NCBI GenBank assembly: GCA_028821635.1
Contig: JAPPDO010000278.1
Span: forward strand, 1-6,370
Length of the DNA stretch: 6,370 nt
Direction: 5' to 3'
DNA from: Ekhidna sp.
GTDB lineage: Bacteria; Bacteroidota; Bacteroidia; Cytophagales; Cyclobacteriaceae
Numbering within the stretch: the first letter of the stretch is position 1; each line of letters opens with the position of its first letter. Shown piece after piece: positions 5,994 to 6,370 of this stretch. The notes under the pieces are model-generated. The model had not been told where the DNA came from. It worked only from the letters and a program-made list of their open reading frames with translations, and did not search any database. The position numbers and the translations under genes were made by a program.

Positions 5994-6278
5994 ATGAAAG
6001 ATAACAGATGCTTGCTGAAAGCCCTTTATGATGAATTAGTTTTATTAGACAAAAAGGCTTTCAAACCTACTACTGACCCTCTGCCTGTTCTTACTATTTT
6101 TAAAGACTTAGAGGAGAGGTTAATAGAAATCCAACAAAAATTAGATAGTGTAAAAGCAACTTTCGATAAAGGAGGGTCGAACTATACGAACTTGGAAGTT
6201 ATCAAAGTGCATGAAGGTCTGACGGCAATAGGTAAAGTATTGGAGATTATTTTGAAAGACAATGATGGGCATTGCTAA
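5994..6278 (+). CDS. Hypothetical protein, 94 aa, next to IS1-type transposase
   Basis: I do not recognise this protein. It is soluble and charged, with no membrane helix or signal peptide. Residues about 33-54 (IFKDLEERLIEIQQKLDSVK) form a strong amphipathic, possibly coiled-coil helix. A second helix is likely near 68-88 (EVIKVHEGLTAIGKVLEIILK). Single cysteines are at 6 and at the C-terminus. The ATG is preceded by AAAAGAG, a weak and close ribosome site. It ends 24 bases before the transposase ATG on the same strand, so the two may be co-transcribed and the ORF may be an accessory gene of the element. Protein-like composition and spacing support it being real; no homology was checked. Confidence 0.55.
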   Translation: MKDNRCLLKALYDELVLLDKKAFKPTTDPLPVLTIFKDLEERLIEIQQKLDSVKATFDKGGSNYTNLEVIKVHEGLTAIGKVLEIILKDNDGHC

Positions 6279-6294
6279 ACTGAAGTAGTTTTGC
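6274..6294 (+). promoter_or_regulatory. Small hairpin between 94-aa ORF and transposase start
   Basis: GC-T-AAACT and AGTTT-T-GC pair around a 5-base GAAGT loop, giving 7 pairs with one T:T mismatch. It overlaps the stop codon of the upstream ORF (6276-6278) and ends 8 bases before the ATG at 6303. It could dampen read-through or translation of the transposase; this is inference from position. Confidence 0.25.
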
Positions 6295-6302
6295 GATAAA
6301 AA

Positions 6303-6370
6303 ATGATTTATACAAAAATTACTCACTGTCCCCAATGTCATGTTAAAGACTTCATTAAGAATGGCAAGAG
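6303..6370 (+). CDS. IS1-type transposase, N-terminal zinc-finger part (InsA-like), cut by window edge
   Basis: The ATG at 6303 opens a frame that runs off the window after 22 codons: MIYTKITHCPQCHVKDFIKN followed by GK. The CPxC knuckle (C9, C12), then KNGK at 19-22, matches the start of InsA-type zinc-binding domains of IS1-family transposases, which recognise the element's terminal repeats. An in-frame TAA at 6297-6299 fixes this ATG as the start. With only 22 residues the family call is tentative; other zinc-finger transposases (such as IS1595-like) begin in a related way. The terminal inverted repeats cannot be placed: the right end is outside the window. Confidence 0.55.
   Translation, partial: MIYTKITHCPQCHVKDFIKNGK

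Noticed and set aside
5813..6004. Open frame of 63 codons on the + strand
   Set aside because: Its translation is the 42-bp repeat read as LRVRFPFPLP and similar, followed by the REP-like copy. It is a by-product of repeats.
6141..6341. Open frame of 66 codons on the - strand at the right end
   Set aside because: It is antisense to the 94-residue ORF and to the transposase start, both of which have better protein character.

Overview
The window looks like the chromosome of a Bacteroidota bacterium, most likely Cytophagales (Cyclobacteriaceae-like). Grounds: moderate-to-low GC outside the first 70 bases, weak or absent Shine-Dalgarno sites, and a cytochrome c maturation (Ccm) cluster with the bacteroidote gene set and order (ccmB, ccmC, a CcmD-family protein, a Cys-type ccmE, and an enlarged ccmF/CcsA). 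The family-level placement is an inference from recall of gene style, not from a search.

Layout. Bases 1 to about 70 are a GC-rich scrap (about 69% G+C) that reads as coding DNA in one frame and does not belong to what follows. It runs into a DUF456 membrane protein gene on the + strand (61-501) that lacks its first membrane helix. About 800 bases without a convincing gene follow (502-1309). They hold repeats: two copies of a REP-like element, a 90-base long-armed hairpin, a second purine/pyrimidine-rich imperfect inverted repeat and some small palindromes. The minus-strand ccm operon fills 5714 down to 1310, with genes overlapping or 2 bases apart. Upstream of ccmB (5715-5993) lie a 42-base tandem repeat and a third REP-like copy. 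The right end, on the + strand, holds a 94-residue unknown protein and the first 22 codons of an IS1-type transposase gene cut by the window edge.

How the genes work together. CcmB and CcmC are the membrane parts of the heme handling complex (with the ATPase CcmA, absent here). The CcmD-like small protein supports loading of heme onto CcmE. CcmE carries heme covalently in the periplasm, here through a Cys in a CxxxY motif instead of the classical His. CcmF takes heme from CcmE and attaches it to apocytochrome c. Tight spacing and translational coupling mean the five are very probably one transcript.

The core of the window is a recognisable operon, and I see no convincing new multi-gene system. 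The points worth a second look are the junction at bases 55-75, the Cys-type CcmE with variant CcmC motif, the REP-like repeat family, and the small ORF paired with the IS1-type transposase.
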